Origin: Pseudomonas mosselii
GTDB lineage: Bacteria > Pseudomonadota > Gammaproteobacteria > Pseudomonadales > Pseudomonadaceae
Direction: 5' to 3'
DNA length: 64,000 nucleotides
NCBI RefSeq assembly: GCF_019823065.1
Contig: NZ_CP081966.1
Coordinates: 2,573,501-2,637,500, forward strand
Every line of letters starts with the position of its first letter. Position 1 is the first letter of the stretch. This document shows positions 10,900 to 20,159 of this stretch, in pieces. Both the position numbers and the translations under genes were made by a program. Below the pieces are notes generated by a model. It did no database searches. It was not told the origin of the DNA and saw only the letters and a program-made list of their open reading frames with translations.

Positions 10900-12089
10900 G
10901 AGGCACGTTGAACCTGTTGCTGGTAGTGCTGCTGGCGTTGAACCTACGGCCGATCCTCACCAGCATCGGCCCGCTGCTCGAACCGATGCGCCATAGCACT
11001 GGCCTGGGCTACCAGCAGGCGGCGCTGCTGACCGCGTTGCCGGTGCTGTGCATGGGCCTGGTGCCGCTCCTGCAACCCTGGCTGCGGCGCTGGTTGAGCG
11101 AGCATGGCGGCATGCTGGCGGGGCTGGCGGCCATCGCCCTGGCATGTCTGTGGCGCCTGCAACTGGACAGCGCCTGGGCGCTGATCGCAAGCGCGGTGGT
11201 CGCCGGGCTGGGCGTCGCCGTGGTGCAGGGCATGATGCCAGGCTTGGTCAACCGCTGGTTCCCCGGCCGCCTGGCAGCGACCATGGGGCTGTATTCGGCG
11301 GCGTTGATGAGTGGCGGTGGCCTGGCGGCGGTGTTGGGCCCATCGATCACCGCGCACTTTGGCCATTGGCAGTTCGGCCTTGGCCTGTGGGCGCTGCCGG
11401 CGCTGCTGGCTATCGTGGCGTGGGTCGCCCTGCGCCCGCGCCAGGACACGCCGTCCCTGGCCGGTGGCGGCGGCGGGCACTGGTTCGGCAACCGTCGGGC
11501 CTGGCTGCTGGCGCTCTACTTCGGGCTGATCAACGGCGGCTACACGAGCATGGTCGCCTGGTTGCCGGCCTATCACCTGGAGCACGGCGGCACGGCCCAG
11601 AGTGGCGGCGAGCTAGTCGGGTTGATGACCATCTTCCAGGTCTGCGGCGCCCTGGGCCTGCCGTTGCTGCTGCGGCGCCTGGCCGATCGCCGGCCGGGGC
11701 TGTGGCTGGCCTTGCTCATCCAGCTGGCGGGCTTTCTTGGCTTGCTGCTGGCGCCGACCAGCGCCATGGGCCTGTGGGTGGCGCTGATCGGCCTGGGTCT
11801 GGGCGCGTGCTTCAGCCTGAGCCTGACGCTGACCCTGGAGCACCTGCGCACGCCCGGTGAAGCCGGCAGCTTGGCGGCTTTTGTCCAGGGCGTGGGTTTC
11901 ATCATCACCGGTATCGTGCCGTACATCACCGGCTGGCTGCGTGATGTCAGCGGCGACTTCCAGGCGTCCTGGACCCTGCTGACCTGCACGGTGCTGGCGA
12001 TGCTGCTGGTGACCGTGCGTTTCGCCCCCAACGGTTATGCCCGGGCCATCGCCGGTGAGCGGCGAGCGCCTGCGGCGGCGCTCAACTGA
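10896..12089 (+). CDS. MFS transporter, CynX/NimT-like
   Basis: 397 aa, about 12 membrane segments. The N-terminus (LVVLLALNLRPILTSIGPLL) is the signature of the cyanate/2-nitroimidazole transporter branch (CynX/NimT) of the major facilitator superfamily. Start ATG at 10896 overlaps the deaminase stop, indicating an operon. Its 3' end overlaps the convergent MocR gene by 8 bases. No cyanase lies nearby, so cyanate transport is not supported; substrate unknown. Confidence 0.87.
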   Translation: MRGTLNLLLVVLLALNLRPILTSIGPLLEPMRHSTGLGYQQAALLTALPVLCMGLVPLLQPWLRRWLSEHGGMLAGLAAIALACLWRLQLDSAWALIASAVVAGLGVAVVQGMMPGLVNRWFPGRLAATMGLYSAALMSGGGLAAVLGPSITAHFGHWQFGLGLWALPALLAIVAWVALRPRQDTPSLAGGGGGHWFGNRRAWLLALYFGLINGGYTSMVAWLPAYHLEHGGTAQSGGELVGLMTIFQVCGALGLPLLLRRLADRRPGLWLALLIQLAGFLGLLLAPTSAMGLWVALIGLGLGACFSLSLTLTLEHLRTPGEAGSLAAFVQGVGFIITGIVPYITGWLRDVSGDFQASWTLLTCTVLAMLLVTVRFAPNGYARAIAGERRAPAAALN

Positions 12090-13515
12090 GGCGTTGCAGG
12101 GTATCGCCGACCCGGTCCAGTGCCGGGTCGATGTCCAGCAGTTCGATGGCACCGAAGCCGAACAACAGGCCTGGCCTGACCGGCGCTTCGCTGAAGAATG
12201 GCGCCAGGGAGTAAAGACCGACCTCCACCTTGCGCGCCAGGTTGATCAGCAGCTCGACGTCCACCCCGGGCTTGGCCAGCGCGCTCAGGTGAAAGCCGGC
12301 GCTGGCCGGCACCGCGTCGAACCACGGCGCCAGGTCGCCACCCAGGCGTGCCAGGATCCGTTCGCGGCGGGCGCTGTACACCTCGTGGCAACGGCGGATG
12401 TGCTTGTTCAGGTGACCTTCGCTGATGAACCGCGCCAGCGCCCACTGCTGCAGGCTAGGGCTGTGCCAGTCGCTCAGGTGCTTGGCCACGCAGGCGGCCT
12501 GCAGCACGGTCGGCGGCAGCACCGCGTAACCCAGGCGCAGTTCCGGCAGCAGGGTCTTGGAGAAGGTCCCGACATAGGCCACCAGGCCATGTCGATCCAG
12601 GCGCTGCAGGGCTTCGGCGGCCGGCCCCTGGTAGCGGAACTCGCAGTCGTAGTCGTCCTCGATGATCAGCGCGCCAAGCTCCGCGGCCCGCGCCAGCAGC
12701 GCCTGGCGCCGTGGCTCGGCCATGGGCATGCCCAGCGGAAACTGGTGCGAGGGTGTCACGTAGATCAGCCGGGTGCCGTCCTCGATCTGCTCGACGCACA
12801 GCCCCTGGTCGTCCACCGGCACCGACTGCAGGCGCGCGCCGAGGGCCAGGAATAGTTGGCGTGCCGGTGGGTAGCCCGGGTCCTCCATGGCCACCTTGCA
12901 GCCGGGTTCGACCAGTACCCGGACGATCAGGTCCAAGGCCTGCTGGGCGCCATTGCACACCAGCACATCGCTGGCCGCGCACTGGATGCCGCGGGTGAAG
13001 GCGATCTGGTGGGCGATGGCCTCGCGCAGCTCCGGCAGGCCCTGGGCGGAAAACTGCCGGTCGGGGTGGCGCTGGCTGCGGCGCAGGGCGTAGTTCATGC
13101 AACTGCGCCAGTGGTCGTAGGGGAACTGCGCCTTGCTCGAGGCGCCGCCGATGAAGTCATAGCGCGACGGTGCGTCCAGCGCCCGCCGGCCCAGCACCGT
13201 GGCGCGCTGGCGCCAGCGTTCGAGGGTGTCGGCGGCGGCCAGCGGGATGTTGTCGCAGTCGCTCTGGCGCGGCGTGTGGCGCGGGGTGATGAACGTGCCG
13301 CGACCGACCACGCCGCTGAGCAGGTTGTCATAGGTCAGGCGCGAATAGGCTTCGGCCACGGTCTTGCGCGAAACCCCCAGTTGTTCGGCCAAGAGACGCG
13401 TGGGTGGCAGCTGGGTGCCGGCGGCCAGGTGGCCGCTGTCAATACCGGCGCGCAGTTGCTGGTAGAGCTGTTCGGCCAGGCCTTTGCGGCCTTCGAGGCG
13501 GATGTGCAGTTCCAT
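12082..13515 (-). CDS. MocR/PdxR-type regulator (GntR HTH + aminotransferase domain)
   Basis: 477 aa fusion. Residues ~1-75 form a GntR winged helix (LPPTRLLAEQLGVSRKTV), and from ~110 to the end there is a fold-type I aminotransferase-like domain. The PLP-binding lysine is retained at about position 320 in TFSKTLLPELRLGY. MocR proteins sense PLP or PLP-amino acid adducts and usually control neighbouring genes. The nearest candidates are the convergent deaminase-transporter pair and the gene downstream; no divergent target is present because the next gene upstream is on the other side of a REP. Confidence 0.9.
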   Translation of the reverse strand: MELHIRLEGRKGLAEQLYQQLRAGIDSGHLAAGTQLPPTRLLAEQLGVSRKTVAEAYSRLTYDNLLSGVVGRGTFITPRHTPRQSDCDNIPLAAADTLERWRQRATVLGRRALDAPSRYDFIGGASSKAQFPYDHWRSCMNYALRRSQRHPDRQFSAQGLPELREAIAHQIAFTRGIQCAASDVLVCNGAQQALDLIVRVLVEPGCKVAMEDPGYPPARQLFLALGARLQSVPVDDQGLCVEQIEDGTRLIYVTPSHQFPLGMPMAEPRRQALLARAAELGALIIEDDYDCEFRYQGPAAEALQRLDRHGLVAYVGTFSKTLLPELRLGYAVLPPTVLQAACVAKHLSDWHSPSLQQWALARFISEGHLNKHIRRCHEVYSARRERILARLGGDLAPWFDAVPASAGFHLSALAKPGVDVELLINLARKVEVGLYSLAPFFSEAPVRPGLLFGFGAIELLDIDPALDRVGDTLQRLS

Positions 13516-13597
13516 CGGGGGAGGGTGTCCGAAGCGCAGGGGGATAAAAGCTTCGGGGTTTATTGCGTTGGCTGCAAGGGGACCGCTCTGCGGCCCA

Positions 13598-13659
13598 TCG
13601 CCGGCAAGTCGGCTCCCACAAGGACCGTGTTCACCCTGTGGGATCTGGCTTGTCGGCGA
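13598..13659. repeat. REP-type palindrome, imperfect
   Basis: Imperfect inverted repeat (TCGCCGGCAAGTCGGCTCCC... / ...ATCTGGCTTGTCGGCGA) belonging to the same REP family as the copies near 4.8 and 5.8 kb. Lies between the MocR gene and the small hypothetical gene. Confidence 0.82.
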
Positions 13660-13666
13660 CGAGGAG

Positions 13667-14008
13667 TCAAAGTCGGGCGGTACTGATGGTGATGTAGCCT
13701 TTTTCCGGCAGTGCGATGCGGATCACCGTCTCGTCTTCGCAGGCCTTGCGTTTCTGCTGGATGCACACGCCGTCCACCGCGGCTTCGCGCATGCGGGCTG
13801 GGATGGCGCGGCCCTTGGCATCGAAGAAGGCTTCGCTGGCGAGCAACTCGACCCGCTCGATCAGCTGGCGGGTGTGCTCGTCGGTGGCACAGAAGAACCG
13901 CACCCCGGACAGGTGCGGATTGTCATCGGGGTTGCTGACCTCGTGGGCCAGCAGTTGGCGCAGGGTATGGCGCAGTTCACGGGTAGGGTGATCAGCGTTT
14001 GCGGGCAT
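13667..14008 (-). CDS. Conserved hypothetical protein
   Basis: 113 aa, soluble, charged, no signal peptide and no family I recognise. The start at 14008 is supported by GAGG seven bases upstream; an ATG five bases earlier is out of frame. The protein has a helical N-terminal half (RELRHTLRQLLAHE) and a strand-rich end (DETVIRIALPEKGYITIS). It stands alone between a REP and glcF. Codon use matches its neighbours, so it is likely a real gene. Confidence 0.7.
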   Translation of the reverse strand: MPANADHPTRELRHTLRQLLAHEVSNPDDNPHLSGVRFFCATDEHTRQLIERVELLASEAFFDAKGRAIPARMREAAVDGVCIQQKRKACEDETVIRIALPEKGYITISTARL

Positions 14009-14173
14009 GGCATGGCCTCGTCTGGATGGGGTTGGCCGCGCCGGGGCGGCGGTCACGTCTCCAGGTCGGATGATGTTTTGCCGACGGTGTGGCAACAATC
14101 TAGAAGCTTCCGTGTTTTCGGTAGGAGGGTTCCGAAATTACAGGTGCCAGGTTGAACATCGCCTTGATCCGCG

Positions 14174-15430
14174 TCAGGGGCGGGGCACAATTTCCGTCGC
14201 CTCGACAGCGCCGGGCTCAAGAGCCGCCTCGACGATTTCGATCCAGTGCCGCACCGGCGTGCGCCCGGCACCGCCGAGGTGCAGCTGGCAGCCGATGTTG
14301 GCGGTGGCAATGAGCTGCGGGTTGCCGCTTTCCAGGGCGTTGAGGCGGTTGTCGCGTAGCTGGCGCGCCAACGTCGGCTGGGTCAGCGAATAGGTGCCGG
14401 CCGAGCCGCAGCACAGGTGGCCATCGGGCACCTGGGTGAGGTGGAAGCCCAGGCGCTGCAGCAGGCCTTCCACCGCTCCGCCGAGCTTGAGGGCATGCTG
14501 TAGGGTGCAGGGGCAGTGGAACGCCAGGCGCTGCTCGGTGCAGACACCCAGTCGCTCCAGTGGCTCGGCCTGCAGCACCTGCACCAGGTCGCGGGACAGG
14601 GCACTGACCGTGGCGGCCTTGGCGGCGTAACGCGGGTCTTGTTCCAGCAGGTGGCCATAGTCGCGGACGAACGCACCGCAGCCGCTGGCGGTCTGCACAA
14701 TGGCCTCGGCGCCGGCCTCGATGGCCGGCCACCAGGCGTCGATGTTGCGCCGGGCACGGTCGAGGCCACGCGCCTGGGCATCCAGATGATAGTCCACGGC
14801 GCCGCAGCAGCCGGCCTCATGGACCGGTTTGACGCTGATGCCGAGCCGGTCAAGCAGGCGCGTGGCGGCGGCGTTGGTGTTGGGTGAAAGGGCCTGCTGC
14901 ACGCAGCCTTCGAGCAGCAGCACATGTCGGGCGTGGCGCGGTGTCAGGCGTTGGCGTGGGGCTACAACATGCGCCGGCAGCTTGTCCTTGAGGCTGGCCG
15001 GGAGCAGGGGGCGCAGGGCCTGGCCGGCGCGCACCAGGGCCTTGAATGCGCCAGACCGTGGCACCACGGCGCGCAGGCCGGCGCGCAGCAGGCGTTGCCC
15101 CGGTGGTCGGGGGACTTGCCGGTCGACCACGGCGCGGCCGATGTCGAGCAGGTTGTGGTACTCCACCCCCGACGGGCAGGTGGTCTCGCAGTTGCGACAG
15201 CTCAGGCAACGGTCCAGGTGCGCCTGGGTGCTGGTGCTCACCGGCTCGCCTTCGAGCACCTGCTTGATCAGGTAGATGCGCCCGCGAGGCCCGTCCAGTT
15301 CATCGCCGAGCAACTGGTAGGTGGGGCAGGTGGCGGTGCAGAACCCGCAGTGCACGCAGGCGCGCAGGATACGTTCGGCCTCGTCGGCGCGGGGCAGTTG
15401 GCGGGCGGATTCGCTCAGGTGTGTGTGCAT
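14174..15430 (-). CDS. glcF: Glycolate oxidase iron-sulfur subunit GlcF
   Basis: 418 aa. Two 4Fe-4S ferredoxin motifs are at the N-terminus: CVHCGFCTATCP near residue 26 and CLSCRNCETTCP near 76. Two CCG-type cysteine-rich domains follow (AGCCGAVDYH and LCCGSAGTYS), as in GlcF and heterodisulfide reductase-like subunits. It passes electrons from the flavin subunits GlcD/GlcE to the quinone pool at the inner membrane. It starts nine bases after the glcE stop and is the last gene of the operon; no glcG follows. Confidence 0.93.
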   Translation of the reverse strand: MHTHLSESARQLPRADEAERILRACVHCGFCTATCPTYQLLGDELDGPRGRIYLIKQVLEGEPVSTSTQAHLDRCLSCRNCETTCPSGVEYHNLLDIGRAVVDRQVPRPPGQRLLRAGLRAVVPRSGAFKALVRAGQALRPLLPASLKDKLPAHVVAPRQRLTPRHARHVLLLEGCVQQALSPNTNAAATRLLDRLGISVKPVHEAGCCGAVDYHLDAQARGLDRARRNIDAWWPAIEAGAEAIVQTASGCGAFVRDYGHLLEQDPRYAAKAATVSALSRDLVQVLQAEPLERLGVCTEQRLAFHCPCTLQHALKLGGAVEGLLQRLGFHLTQVPDGHLCCGSAGTYSLTQPTLARQLRDNRLNALESGNPQLIATANIGCQLHLGGAGRTPVRHWIEIVEAALEPGAVEATEIVPRP

Positions 15431-15439
15431 GCCGTGGCC

Positions 15440-16486
15440 TCACAGGTCGGCGTACAGGCGGCCAGGGTTGAACACGCCCTGGGGATCGAGTTGGCGTTTG
15501 AGCGCCTGGTGATAGCGCAGCGTCAAAGGATCAAGCGGGGCGCTGCTGTCATCACCGGGCCGGTAGGCGGTGGCATGACCGCCGGCCTCGGCCGCCAACG
15601 CCCGGATGACGGACGCCGGGGCATCAGACTTTAGCCAGCGCTGGGCGCCGCCCCAGTCGAGCAACTGACGCCCCGGAAGGTCGAGGGCGCCGCAGGCAAG
15701 GGGCAGGGAAAGCCGCCACAGCGTCGCGGGTGCGGCGAAGAAGGCCAGGCGCTGCTCGCGCAGGTCGTGCCAGAAGTTCGTGTCGAGCGCTTCGCCACCC
15801 AGGCGCTCGCGGGCCGAGCGCACCGAGCCTTCGCCGCCTTCCAGGCGCAGGTGCAGCGTCTCGCCGTCATGGCAGGCAGCGCTGATCGGCAGCGCTTGCC
15901 GGCCCCATTCGACGAGTTCGGCCAGGGCCTGGCCTACGTTCATCTCCAGGCACAGGCCCAGGCACTGGCGTGGTCGCGGCAGCACCTTCAACGACACCTC
16001 GGTGAGCAGCCCCAGGCAGCCGAAGCTGCCCGCCATCAGCCGCGATACGTCGTAGCCGGCGACATTCTTCATCACCTCGCCGCCAAAGCGCAGGTGCTTG
16101 CCGTGGCCGGTGATCAGCCGGGTACCGAGGACGTAGTCACGCACCGACCCGGCCCAAGGCCGCCTTGGCCCCGACAGCCCGGCCGCGACCATGCCGCCCA
16201 GCGTTGCCTCGGGGCCCAGGTGTGGTGGTTCGCAGGCCAGCATCTGCCCGGCCTCGTGCAGTGTCGCCTCGACCTCCCGCAGCGGCGTGCCGGCGCGGGC
16301 GGTGAGTACCAGTTCGGTGGGGTCGTAGCCGACGATGCCCCGGTGGCCGCGGATGTCGATGACCTGCCCGGTTACCGGGCGACCGAGCATGGCCTTGCTG
16401 TTGCCGCCCTGGATGCGCAGCGGAGTGCGCATCTCCAGCGCCTGGTTGACCTGCTCCCGCAGGTCCTGGCTCAAGTCCCTGTCCAT
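15440..16486 (-). CDS. glcE: Glycolate oxidase FAD-binding subunit GlcE
   Basis: 348 aa FAD_binding_4 protein. The PP-loop-type FAD segment is visible in LRIQGGNSKAMLGR and in GPEATLGGMVAAGLSGPRR, followed by a GGEVMKNVAGYDVSRL motif typical of GlcE. The start at 16486 shares bases with the glcD stop (TGATG), so the two subunits are translationally coupled. Together with GlcD and GlcF it oxidises glycolate to glyoxylate. Confidence 0.93.
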   Translation of the reverse strand: MDRDLSQDLREQVNQALEMRTPLRIQGGNSKAMLGRPVTGQVIDIRGHRGIVGYDPTELVLTARAGTPLREVEATLHEAGQMLACEPPHLGPEATLGGMVAAGLSGPRRPWAGSVRDYVLGTRLITGHGKHLRFGGEVMKNVAGYDVSRLMAGSFGCLGLLTEVSLKVLPRPRQCLGLCLEMNVGQALAELVEWGRQALPISAACHDGETLHLRLEGGEGSVRSARERLGGEALDTNFWHDLREQRLAFFAAPATLWRLSLPLACGALDLPGRQLLDWGGAQRWLKSDAPASVIRALAAEAGGHATAYRPGDDSSAPLDPLTLRYHQALKRQLDPQGVFNPGRLYADL

Positions 16487-17985
16487 CAGAAACGCTCCAG
16501 GTCGGGGAAGGGCAGTTGCCCGTTGTGCACATGCAGCGCGCCGAACTCGGCGCAGCGCTGCAGGGTGGGGATGTTCTTGCCCGGGTTGAGCAGGCCCCGT
16601 GGGTCGAAGGCGGCCTTGACCGCGTGGAACAAGGTGATCTCGTCGCTGTTGAACTGCGCGCACATCTGGTTGATCTTCTCCCGGCCCACGCCGTGTTCGC
16701 CGGTGATGCTGCCGCCGACGGCCACGCACAGTTCGAGGATCTTGCCGCCGATGGCCTCGGCGCGCTCCAGTTCGCCGGGCAGGTTGGCATCGAACAGGAT
16801 CAGCGGGTGCAGGTTGCCGTCGCCGGCATGGAACACGTTGGCCACCCGCAGGCCGTACTGCCGGGAAAGCTCGCTGATGCCCTTGAGCACCCGTGGCAAC
16901 TCCCGGCGCGGGATGGTGCCATCCATGCAGTAGTAGTCCGGGGAAATGCGCCCCACCGCCGGGAAGGCATTCTTGCGCCCAGCCCAGAAGCGCGCGCGCT
17001 CGGCTTCGTCACAGGCCAGGCGCACCTCGCGGGCGCCGGCCCTGCGCAGCACGGCATCGACCCGTGCGCAGTCGTCCTGCACGTCGGCCTCGACACCGTC
17101 GAGCTCGTACAGCAGGATCGCCGCCGCGTCCAGCGGGTAGCCGGCATGGATGAAATCCTCGGCGGCGCGAATCGCCAGGTTGTCCATCATCTCGAGTCCA
17201 GCCGGGATGATCCCGGCGCCGATGATTTCGGCCACCGCGCCCCCGGCATCCTCGACGCTGTCGAAACTGGCCAGCAGTACCCGTGCCACCTGCGGTCTGG
17301 GCAGCAGCTTGACGGTGACTTCGGTGACGATACCGAGCATGCCTTCGGAACCGGTGAACAACGCCAGCAGGTCGAATCCGGGGCTGTCCAGGGCATCGCT
17401 GCCCAGCACCAGGCGTTCGCCTTCGACGGTGAGGATTTCCACCTTGAGCAGGTTATGCACGGTCAGGCCGTATTTCAGGCAATGCACGCCACCGGCATTC
17501 TCGGCGACATTGCCGCCGATCGAGCAGGCGATCTGCGAGGACGGATCGGGCGCGTAGTACAGCCCATGGGGCGCCGCCGCCTGGGAGATCGCCAGGTTGC
17601 GCACACCAGGCTGGACCCGGGCGAAGCGGCCCTGCGGGTTGACCTCGAGAATGCGCTTGAAGCGCGCCATTACCAGCAGGATGCCCTGGCTCAACGGCAG
17701 GGCGCCGCCGGACAGGCCGGTGCCGGCGCCGCGCGCCACCACCGGCACGCCGTGCTGGTGGCAGAGCCGCAGCAGCGCCTGCACCTGCTCGATGCGCTCG
17801 GGCAGCGCCACCAGCAGCGGTAGCGTGCGGTACGCCGAGAGGCCGTCGCACTCGTAGGGCCTGAGGTCTTCGCCGCGGTGCAGGATCTCCAGGTCGGGCA
17901 GGGCCTCGCGCAGGGCGGCCAGCAGTGCCGGCTTGTCCACGGCTGGCAACGGTCCGTCGACACGTTCGTCGTAAAGGATATTCAT
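16486..17985 (-). CDS. glcD: Glycolate oxidase catalytic subunit GlcD
   Basis: 499 aa, the same length as E. coli GlcD and recognisably collinear with it throughout (CDGLSAYRT, RGAGTGLSGGALPL, APDPSSQIACSIGGNVAENAGG, FHAGDGNLHPLILFD, GEHGVGREKI). FAD-linked 2-hydroxyacid oxidase domain with the FAD-oxidase C-terminal domain. It is separated by only six bases from the upstream secreted peptidase gene, so transcription probably begins further upstream. The usual divergent regulator gene glcC is not next to it. Confidence 0.95.
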   Translation of the reverse strand: MNILYDERVDGPLPAVDKPALLAALREALPDLEILHRGEDLRPYECDGLSAYRTLPLLVALPERIEQVQALLRLCHQHGVPVVARGAGTGLSGGALPLSQGILLVMARFKRILEVNPQGRFARVQPGVRNLAISQAAAPHGLYYAPDPSSQIACSIGGNVAENAGGVHCLKYGLTVHNLLKVEILTVEGERLVLGSDALDSPGFDLLALFTGSEGMLGIVTEVTVKLLPRPQVARVLLASFDSVEDAGGAVAEIIGAGIIPAGLEMMDNLAIRAAEDFIHAGYPLDAAAILLYELDGVEADVQDDCARVDAVLRRAGAREVRLACDEAERARFWAGRKNAFPAVGRISPDYYCMDGTIPRRELPRVLKGISELSRQYGLRVANVFHAGDGNLHPLILFDANLPGELERAEAIGGKILELCVAVGGSITGEHGVGREKINQMCAQFNSDEITLFHAVKAAFDPRGLLNPGKNIPTLQRCAEFGALHVHNGQLPFPDLERF

Positions 17986-17991
17986 GAAGAC

Positions 17992-19212
17992 TTACTGCGC
18001 CAGGTGCCGGATCATCGCCACCGTCAGGTACAAGCGTGGCGCCACGCTGGCGATCTCCATGTATTCGTCGTCGCCATGCAAGCCGGCGCCGACCACGCCG
18101 AGGGTCTCCAGCACCGCCGGCTTGTCGTTGTCGGGCACGTAGGCGTAGCCGGCGTCGGTGCCGAAGCGCATGGCGATCGGCTGCAACTGCCGGTCGATCT
18201 TGCTGTAGAGCTGCCGCGCCGTTTGCGCAAGTTCCGTGGAGGCGTCGTTCCTGGCCAGCGGCGGACGGCCTTTTTCCATGACCAGCTCGACCTGGGTATC
18301 GGCCACCAGCTGTTTCTTGATGATCCGCAGGGCATCCTCCTGCACCCGCTCGGTCTCGCTCAGGTCGGAGTAGCGCATGTCGGCCTCGGCGCTGGCCTGG
18401 GCGGGAATGATGTTGGCTTTTTCCCCGGCCTTGGCCAGGGTCCAGTTGACGGTGGTGCCCTTGCTCTTGTCGCCGAGGTTGTTCAATTGCAGCAACTGGT
18501 GCGCCAGCTCCAGCAGCGCGTTGCGCCCGGCCTCCGGGGCGGAGCCTGCGTGGGAGGCGCGGCCCTTGACCTCGAGCTTGAGGCGATTGATGCCGTTGGT
18601 GGCGACGGTGACCGCGTCCTTGTCGGGCGGCTCGTAGGAGAAGACGAAGTCATGCTTGCGCGCCAGTTCGGCAATCAGCTGCCGCGAGCCGGTCGAGCCC
18701 ATTTCCTCGTCCGGGTTGAACAGCACGGTGAGGGTGCGGTATCCCTTGTACTGCTGGTCCTGCAGCAGTTTCAGCGCATGCAGGATCATCGCCACGCCGC
18801 CCTTGGCATCGGCCACGCCGGGGCCGTAAGCGCGGTCGCCGTCGATCCGAAACGGGCGCTTGGCCACGGTTCCGGGGCCGAACACCGTGTCGTAGTGGAC
18901 CATCAGCAGGAAGTCCTTGTCGCCACTGCCCTTGAGCGTTCCGACGATGTTGTCGCCCACCGAAGGCGTGGCCGGCTGCGTCGTGACCTTGGCGCCGAGA
19001 GCCTCCAGTCGTTTCACCAGTTCGTTGCCGACCTGCTTCAGGCCGGGCTCGGTACCGGTGCCGGTGTCCACGGCCACCAGGGTCTTGAGGGTTTCCAGGT
19101 AGTGAGGCTGTTCGGCCTGGGCCTGGCTGAACAGGGCCTGGGGCGTCGGGTCGGCGGCCTGGGCGGTGGCGCAGGCCAAGGCAAGGGCCAAAGAGCAGAG
19201 TCGCAAGGGCAT
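17992..19212 (-). CDS. Secreted M20 carboxypeptidase, glutamate carboxypeptidase (CPG2)-like
   Basis: 406 aa with a Sec signal peptide (about residues 1-20, cleavage after AQA). Zinc peptidase motifs: MVHYDTVF (His), GPGVADAKGG (Asp), FNPDEEMGS (Glu), and SYEPPDKDAV. The resemblance is to Pseudomonas carboxypeptidase G2, which removes C-terminal glutamate from folates and peptides in the periplasm. The stop is six bases from the glcD start, so it probably leads the glc transcript, an arrangement I would not predict from function. Confidence 0.87.
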   Translation of the reverse strand: MPLRLCSLALALACATAQAADPTPQALFSQAQAEQPHYLETLKTLVAVDTGTGTEPGLKQVGNELVKRLEALGAKVTTQPATPSVGDNIVGTLKGSGDKDFLLMVHYDTVFGPGTVAKRPFRIDGDRAYGPGVADAKGGVAMILHALKLLQDQQYKGYRTLTVLFNPDEEMGSTGSRQLIAELARKHDFVFSYEPPDKDAVTVATNGINRLKLEVKGRASHAGSAPEAGRNALLELAHQLLQLNNLGDKSKGTTVNWTLAKAGEKANIIPAQASAEADMRYSDLSETERVQEDALRIIKKQLVADTQVELVMEKGRPPLARNDASTELAQTARQLYSKIDRQLQPIAMRFGTDAGYAYVPDNDKPAVLETLGVVGAGLHGDDEYMEIASVAPRLYLTVAMIRHLAQ

Positions 19213-19292
19213 GGGCAGGGATCTCGTTGTGTGAACCCTTTAGCGTAGACCCTGCTACGCGATCATCCCAAGGCCAGACCGTGCCCCATTGC

Positions 19293-19943
19293 TCAGAACC
19301 AGCGGTCGTTACGTTTGCGGCCACGGGTCAGCGCCGGCAGGATCAGCCCGGCCAGCAGGCCGGCCCCGGCGATGCTGCCACCGTAGACCATGTAGCGCAT
19401 CATCACCTGCTTGTTCTCGTCACCCAGGCGTGCCTGGGTGTCGCGCAGGGTCGACTGGCTCTGCTCGAGCTGTTCGTTGAGTGCCTTGTTGCGGCTTTCC
19501 AGCTCGTCGATCAGCGCCTTGCGCGAGTCGAGGGTCTCCTGCATGCCCTGCACGCGGTTCTTCCAGCTGTCGTCGATGGTCTTGAGCTGGCCGGACAGTT
19601 CGGCCACCTGGGCGTCGAGCTGCGGCAGGCGCTCGCTTTGGCCGGGCACCGCCTGCAAGTCGCTGGTGAGGATCCACACCAGGTCGCCGCTCTGCCCGCG
19701 TACCTGGCTGTAGTTGCCCTGGCTGGTGACCAGGGTGACCTTCTGCCCCGACTTGAGCGTGCCGACGATGCGGTGGCCGTCGGTGGGGCCGCTGCGGACA
19801 TAGGTGCTCAGGCTGTCGCTGACCCAGCGCGCATCGCTGGCCGGCTCTTCGGCGTGGGCTGGGGCGGCAAGGGCGATCAGGGCGGCGATCAGGCCGCCGC
19901 GCAGGACGGTGAGGGCAGGAGGAACGGGCTGGATGTCTGGCAT
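19293..19943 (-). CDS. TIGR04211-type SH3 domain protein (YgiM-like)
   Basis: 216 aa. Signal-peptide-like hydrophobic segment near the N-terminus ending in PAHA, then a bacterial SH3 domain (YVRSGPTDGHRIVGTLKSGQ), a long coiled coil (~95-170: LESRNKALNEQLEQSQSTL) and a single C-terminal membrane anchor (MVYGGSIAGAGLLAGLILPAL) followed by basic residues. This architecture matches the YgiM/TIGR04211 family, an envelope protein of uncertain function. The start at 19943 is the best fit to a signal peptide; in-frame upstream ATGs add a non-secretory extension. Confidence 0.85.
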   Translation of the reverse strand: MPDIQPVPPALTVLRGGLIAALIALAAPAHAEEPASDARWVSDSLSTYVRSGPTDGHRIVGTLKSGQKVTLVTSQGNYSQVRGQSGDLVWILTSDLQAVPGQSERLPQLDAQVAELSGQLKTIDDSWKNRVQGMQETLDSRKALIDELESRNKALNEQLEQSQSTLRDTQARLGDENKQVMMRYMVYGGSIAGAGLLAGLILPALTRGRKRNDRWF

Positions 19944-20132
19944 GCTGGTCTTCGCTGAAACAGGACGAATGAAGGCCCGATGACTGGGCCGGCGATCCGG
20001 TCGGGTGGATTGACCGTCAGCGAAAGACCGTTTTTTTGTAGGCAGGTTCACTGCCTGGCTTGGGAAATGTCTGCAGGATGTTGCGGGAAGTGGTGTGTAA
20101 CTTGCCCCTGTGAGCGCCGGCCTGCCAGCAAA

Positions 20133-20151
20133 GGGGCCGCAAGGCGGCCCC
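20133..20151 (-). terminator. Hairpin after ppnN
   Basis: Perfect 8-bp stem (GGGGCCGC / GCGGCCCC) with a 3-base loop, nine bases past the ppnN stop, followed on the minus strand by a short T run. Probably an intrinsic terminator, though the T tract is weak. Confidence 0.6.
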
Positions 20152-20159
20152 CCGAGGTC

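Noticed and set aside
10896..12089. Calling the CynX-like transporter a cyanate transporter
   Set aside because: No cyanase or carbonic anhydrase gene nearby; similarity is only to the broad family.
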